Shown here piece by piece: positions 54,699 through 56,927 of a DNA stretch of 56,927 nucleotides. The stretch comes from Polyangiaceae bacterium (GTDB lineage Bacteria; Myxococcota_A; Polyangia; Polyangiales; Polyangiaceae). How positions within the stretch are numbered: the stretch's first letter is position 1; each line of letters begins with the position of its first letter. The position numbers were made by a program, and so were the translations under genes. The notes under the pieces are model-generated. The model was not told the DNA's origin. It did no database searches and saw only the letters and a list, made by a program, of their open reading frames with translations. The stretch lies in the NCBI GenBank assembly GCA_016933275.1, contig JAFGBI010000259.1, forward strand, positions 1 through 56,927, read 5' to 3'.

Positions 54699-56513
54699 GT
54701 GGCGGAGGAGCGTTCACAGACCGGGAGCTCGAGCTCGCACGCGCCGCCGTCCTCCGTGGTGCTGGACGGGATCCCCGGTTCGCCCGGCCTGGCGATCGGG
54801 CCAGCGGTGGTCGTCGACACGCGGCGGCCCGGCGTGCCGCACCGTCACATCGTTCGCAGCGCGGCCGACGAAGAGATGGGTCGCTACGACGAGGCGGTTC
54901 GCGTGGCGATCCAGGGCATCCGGGAGGTAGCGGACAAGGCGCGAGAGCGGGCGACCCGCGCCGAAACCTCGATCATCGAAGCATACGCCTTGATGATCGA
55001 GGACGAGACGCTGCGTTCGATGGTCGAACGGCACGTCCGGATCGACCGCCAGGGCGCGGAGTGGGCGCTCGACAACGCCATCACCACCATGGTGGAGCAG
55101 CTCCGCTCCGCTCGGGACCCGTATCTCGCCGAGCGCAGCCACGACATCGAGTTCGTGGGCGATCGGCTGCTGCGTGCGCTCATGGTCCGGCAGCTTCCGC
55201 TCAGCGTGGTGCCGCTGATGGTGGATGCGGCCATCCTCGTGGCGCATGATCTGTCTCCGGCCGAGACCGCCGGCCTCTCCCGGGATCGGGTTCAGGCGAT
55301 CGTCACCGAGGTCGGCACGCGCACGAGCCACACCGCGATCCTGGCGCGAGCGCTCGAGATCCCGGCCGTGGTTGGGGTCCGGCGGATCACCACCCTGGTC
55401 GGCTCCGGCGAGGTGTTGGTGGTCGATGGCTCGCGGGGACAGGTGATCATCTCCCCGAGCCCGGGGATGGTGGAGGTCGCGCGCTCGCGGGCCCAGCGTC
55501 GCGAGCGCGTCTCGCTCGGACTCCGCGGCACGCGTGACATCCCCGCGGCGACCCGGTGTGGAACCCGCGTCGACCTGCTCGCCAACATCGAGCTACCGCA
55601 GGAGGCCGGGGTCGCGATCGAACAAGGGGCGCAAGGGATTGGCCTCTACCGCACGGAGTTTCTCTACATCGCGCGCAACGAGCCGCCGAGCGAGGAAGAG
55701 CAGTACGAGATCTACCGCGCCGTGCTCGAGCGAGTGGCGCCCCTCCCGGTGACCCTCCGGACCTTCGACATCGGTGGGGACAAGTTCATGTCCGCTTTCC
55801 AGGCGCCGGCCGAGATGAATCCGGCGCTCGGCCTCCGGGCGGTACGGCTGGGACTCGCCCAGCCGGAGCTGTTCCTCACCCAGCTTCGGGCGATGGTACG
55901 GGCCAGCGTGCACGGTAATCTCTCGATCATGGTGCCGATGATCTCCTCGGTGCGGGAGTTCCGGGCCGTGCGGGAGTTGCTCGAACTGGCGAAGAAGGAG
56001 GTGGACGCCGCCGGCTACCCGCGCGCGGCGGAGATCCCCCTCGGCATGATGGTGGAGGTCCCGGCTGCGGCCATCCTCGCCCGACAGTTCGCCCTCGACG
56101 CGGCGTTTTTCAGCATCGGGACCAACGACCTCGTGCAGTATTCCCTTGCCGTCGACCGCACCAACCAGGAGCTGGCGCACCTTGCATCGCCGTACCACCC
56201 GGCGATCCTGCGGCTGATCGAGCTGGTCATCGAGGCGGGCAGGGAGCTCCATCGTCCCGTCTCGGTGTGCGGCGCGATGGCGAGCGATCCCTTCGCGGCC
56301 GCGCTACTCATCGGGATGGGGATTCGCTCGCTGTCGATGGAGTCCTCCAGCGTTCCGACCCTGAAGGCGGCGATTGGGCGGATAGGCTGCCACGAGGCGC
56401 ACACGGCGGCCGAGCGGGCCAAGGATTGTGTGACCGCACGCGAGGTCGAGGCGATGGTACGGACGACCTTCCAGGCGGAGCTCAGGGAGATTGTCGCCAG
56501 CGACGAGGAATGA
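54699..56513 (+). CDS. ptsI: PTS enzyme I
   Basis: This 604-aa enzyme I transfers phosphate from phosphoenolpyruvate to HPr. The active His211 is in GTRTSHTAILARAL. The PEP-binding barrel has GLYRTEFLYI, PVTLRTFDIGGDK and GTNDLVQYSLAVDR, plus the catalytic Cys in RPVSVCGAMASDP. There is no N-terminal GAF domain, so it is a PtsI-type rather than PtsP-type enzyme. It starts at GTG 54699, immediately after the ptsH stop, and ends the block. Confidence 0.96.
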   Translation: MAEERSQTGSSSSHAPPSSVVLDGIPGSPGLAIGPAVVVDTRRPGVPHRHIVRSAADEEMGRYDEAVRVAIQGIREVADKARERATRAETSIIEAYALMIEDETLRSMVERHVRIDRQGAEWALDNAITTMVEQLRSARDPYLAERSHDIEFVGDRLLRALMVRQLPLSVVPLMVDAAILVAHDLSPAETAGLSRDRVQAIVTEVGTRTSHTAILARALEIPAVVGVRRITTLVGSGEVLVVDGSRGQVIISPSPGMVEVARSRAQRRERVSLGLRGTRDIPAATRCGTRVDLLANIELPQEAGVAIEQGAQGIGLYRTEFLYIARNEPPSEEEQYEIYRAVLERVAPLPVTLRTFDIGGDKFMSAFQAPAEMNPALGLRAVRLGLAQPELFLTQLRAMVRASVHGNLSIMVPMISSVREFRAVRELLELAKKEVDAAGYPRAAEIPLGMMVEVPAAAILARQFALDAAFFSIGTNDLVQYSLAVDRTNQELAHLASPYHPAILRLIELVIEAGRELHRPVSVCGAMASDPFAAALLIGMGIRSLSMESSSVPTLKAAIGRIGCHEAHTAAERAKDCVTAREVEAMVRTTFQAELREIVASDEE

Positions 56514-56711
56514 GCTCGAGGAGCGGCTCTCCTCCGGATTCTTGGCCCTTCTTCTCTCCAGAGCCGATCGACCCAAGTGGTGGATTGGTCGAGTTTGGGC
56601 TCGAGTGGTCACGGCATCCGGCCAAGGCCGGCGCTCGCGCCTCAGGCTGGATTTCGCGCCTCCTAGTCCGCCATGCCGCCGTGTCGTCCGTCGTCGGCGC
56701 GAAATTCAGGT

Positions 56712-56927
56712 TCAGTCGGACCCGGACCCTGGATCGGTCTCGGTCTCGGTCTCGGTACTGGTTTCGGAGCCGGTGGAATCGCCAGTCTCGGTATCGGTTT
56801 CGGAGCCGGTCCATTCGCCGGTGTCGGTATCGGTTTCGGAGCCGGTCCATTCGCCAGTCTCGGTATCGGTTTCGGAGCCGGTCCATTCGCCGGTGTCGGT
56901 ATCGGTTTCGGAGCCGGTCCATTCGCC
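56712..56927 (-). CDS. C-terminal part of a Thr/Glu/Asp-rich repeat protein (cut by window end)
   Basis: On the minus strand the frame is open from the window end to the TGA at 56712-56714. It encodes repeats of GEWTGSETDT followed by DT or ET, ending in ETETETDPGSGSD. The composition (Thr, Glu, Asp, Gly, Ser, with one Trp per unit) suits an extracellular linker or stalk. The N-terminal domain lies outside the window. It is convergent with ptsI, with 198 bp between. Other frames here give only Arg-rich sequence. Confidence 0.6.
   Translation of the reverse strand, partial: GEWTGSETDTDTGEWTGSETDTETGEWTGSETDTDTGEWTGSETDTETGDSTGSETSTETETETDPGSGSD
56767..56927 (-). repeat. 36-bp tandem repeat (12-residue units)
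   Basis: Four full 36-bp units and part of a fifth are visible before the window ends. Units alternate between a GTG TC and a GTC TC version (Asp or Glu in the protein), giving a 72-bp higher-order period. Near-identity of units suggests recent expansion. Confidence 0.85.

Noticed and set aside
56482..56922. Arg-rich minus-strand frame over the window-end repeats
   Set aside because: A different minus frame gives a sensible acidic Thr-rich repeat with a proper stop at 56712.
1..56927. CRISPR arrays, insertion sequences, rRNA genes
   Set aside because: No regularly spaced direct repeats with unique spacers, no transposase and no rRNA sequence were seen. The only short-period arrays are coding repeats and the TGACGGG array.

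Overview
This window is high-GC DNA from what looks like a myxobacterium-like deltaproteobacterium (Polyangia/Myxococcia type). The signs are a Hanks-type Ser/Thr kinase beside a TPR/membrane-anchor gene, many lipoproteins, a PEGA lipoprotein, a squalene-synthase-like gene, and an rpoN-hpf-ptsN-hprK-rapZ-ptsH-ptsI block. No taxonomic search was possible, so this placement is inference.

Layout. (1) 1-17.2 kb is chromosomal backbone: RluA-type pseudouridine synthase, exported propeller-like protein, squalene/phytoene synthase, Ser/Thr kinase with divergent TPR and acidic-repeat lipoprotein genes, ChaN-like lipoprotein, HelD-like helicase, TetR regulator, esterase, a polytopic membrane protein and small lipoproteins. 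(2) 17.79-37.67 kb is a mobile island. It is bounded by a 21-bp direct repeat whose right copy is the 3' end of a tRNA-Pro(UGG) gene. Its right end carries a tyrosine integrase, a probable excisionase and a truncated Prim-Pol protein. Its body is a class 1 DISARM anti-phage operon (drmD-drmMI-drmA-drmB-drmC, all on the minus strand). Between drmMI and drmA sits a translationally coupled three-gene cassette (a TIGR04255-like protein plus two unknowns) with its own promoter-like site and inverted repeat. Just left of the island is an internally deleted integrase relic of the same family, so the tRNA site has been used at least twice. (3) 37.7-49.3 kb is backbone again: PEGA lipoprotein, guaA, a degenerate M16-like protein, an ECF-like sigma factor, an FeS-motif membrane protein, an enoyl-ACP-reductase-like SDR, a PQQ-propeller protein and a GT-C membrane glycosyltransferase. 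(4) 49.6-56.5 kb is the sigma-54/regulatory PTS block, five genes of which abut or overlap. The window ends inside a protein with 12-residue acidic/Thr repeats.

A family of structured intergenic repeats occurs four times outside the island (18-87, 14441-14753, 45286-45434, 47811-47841). Its hairpin shows a compensatory change between copies.

How it works together. The DISARM genes should form one restriction-like defence system: a methylase marks self DNA, while a helicase, a DUF1998 protein, a PLD-family protein and a SNF2-type ATPase block incoming phage DNA. The embedded cassette is the best candidate for an undescribed accessory or independent defence module. The PTS block has no sugar permease and looks regulatory, with EI to HPr to EIIA-Ntr phosphotransfer and HPr kinase control.
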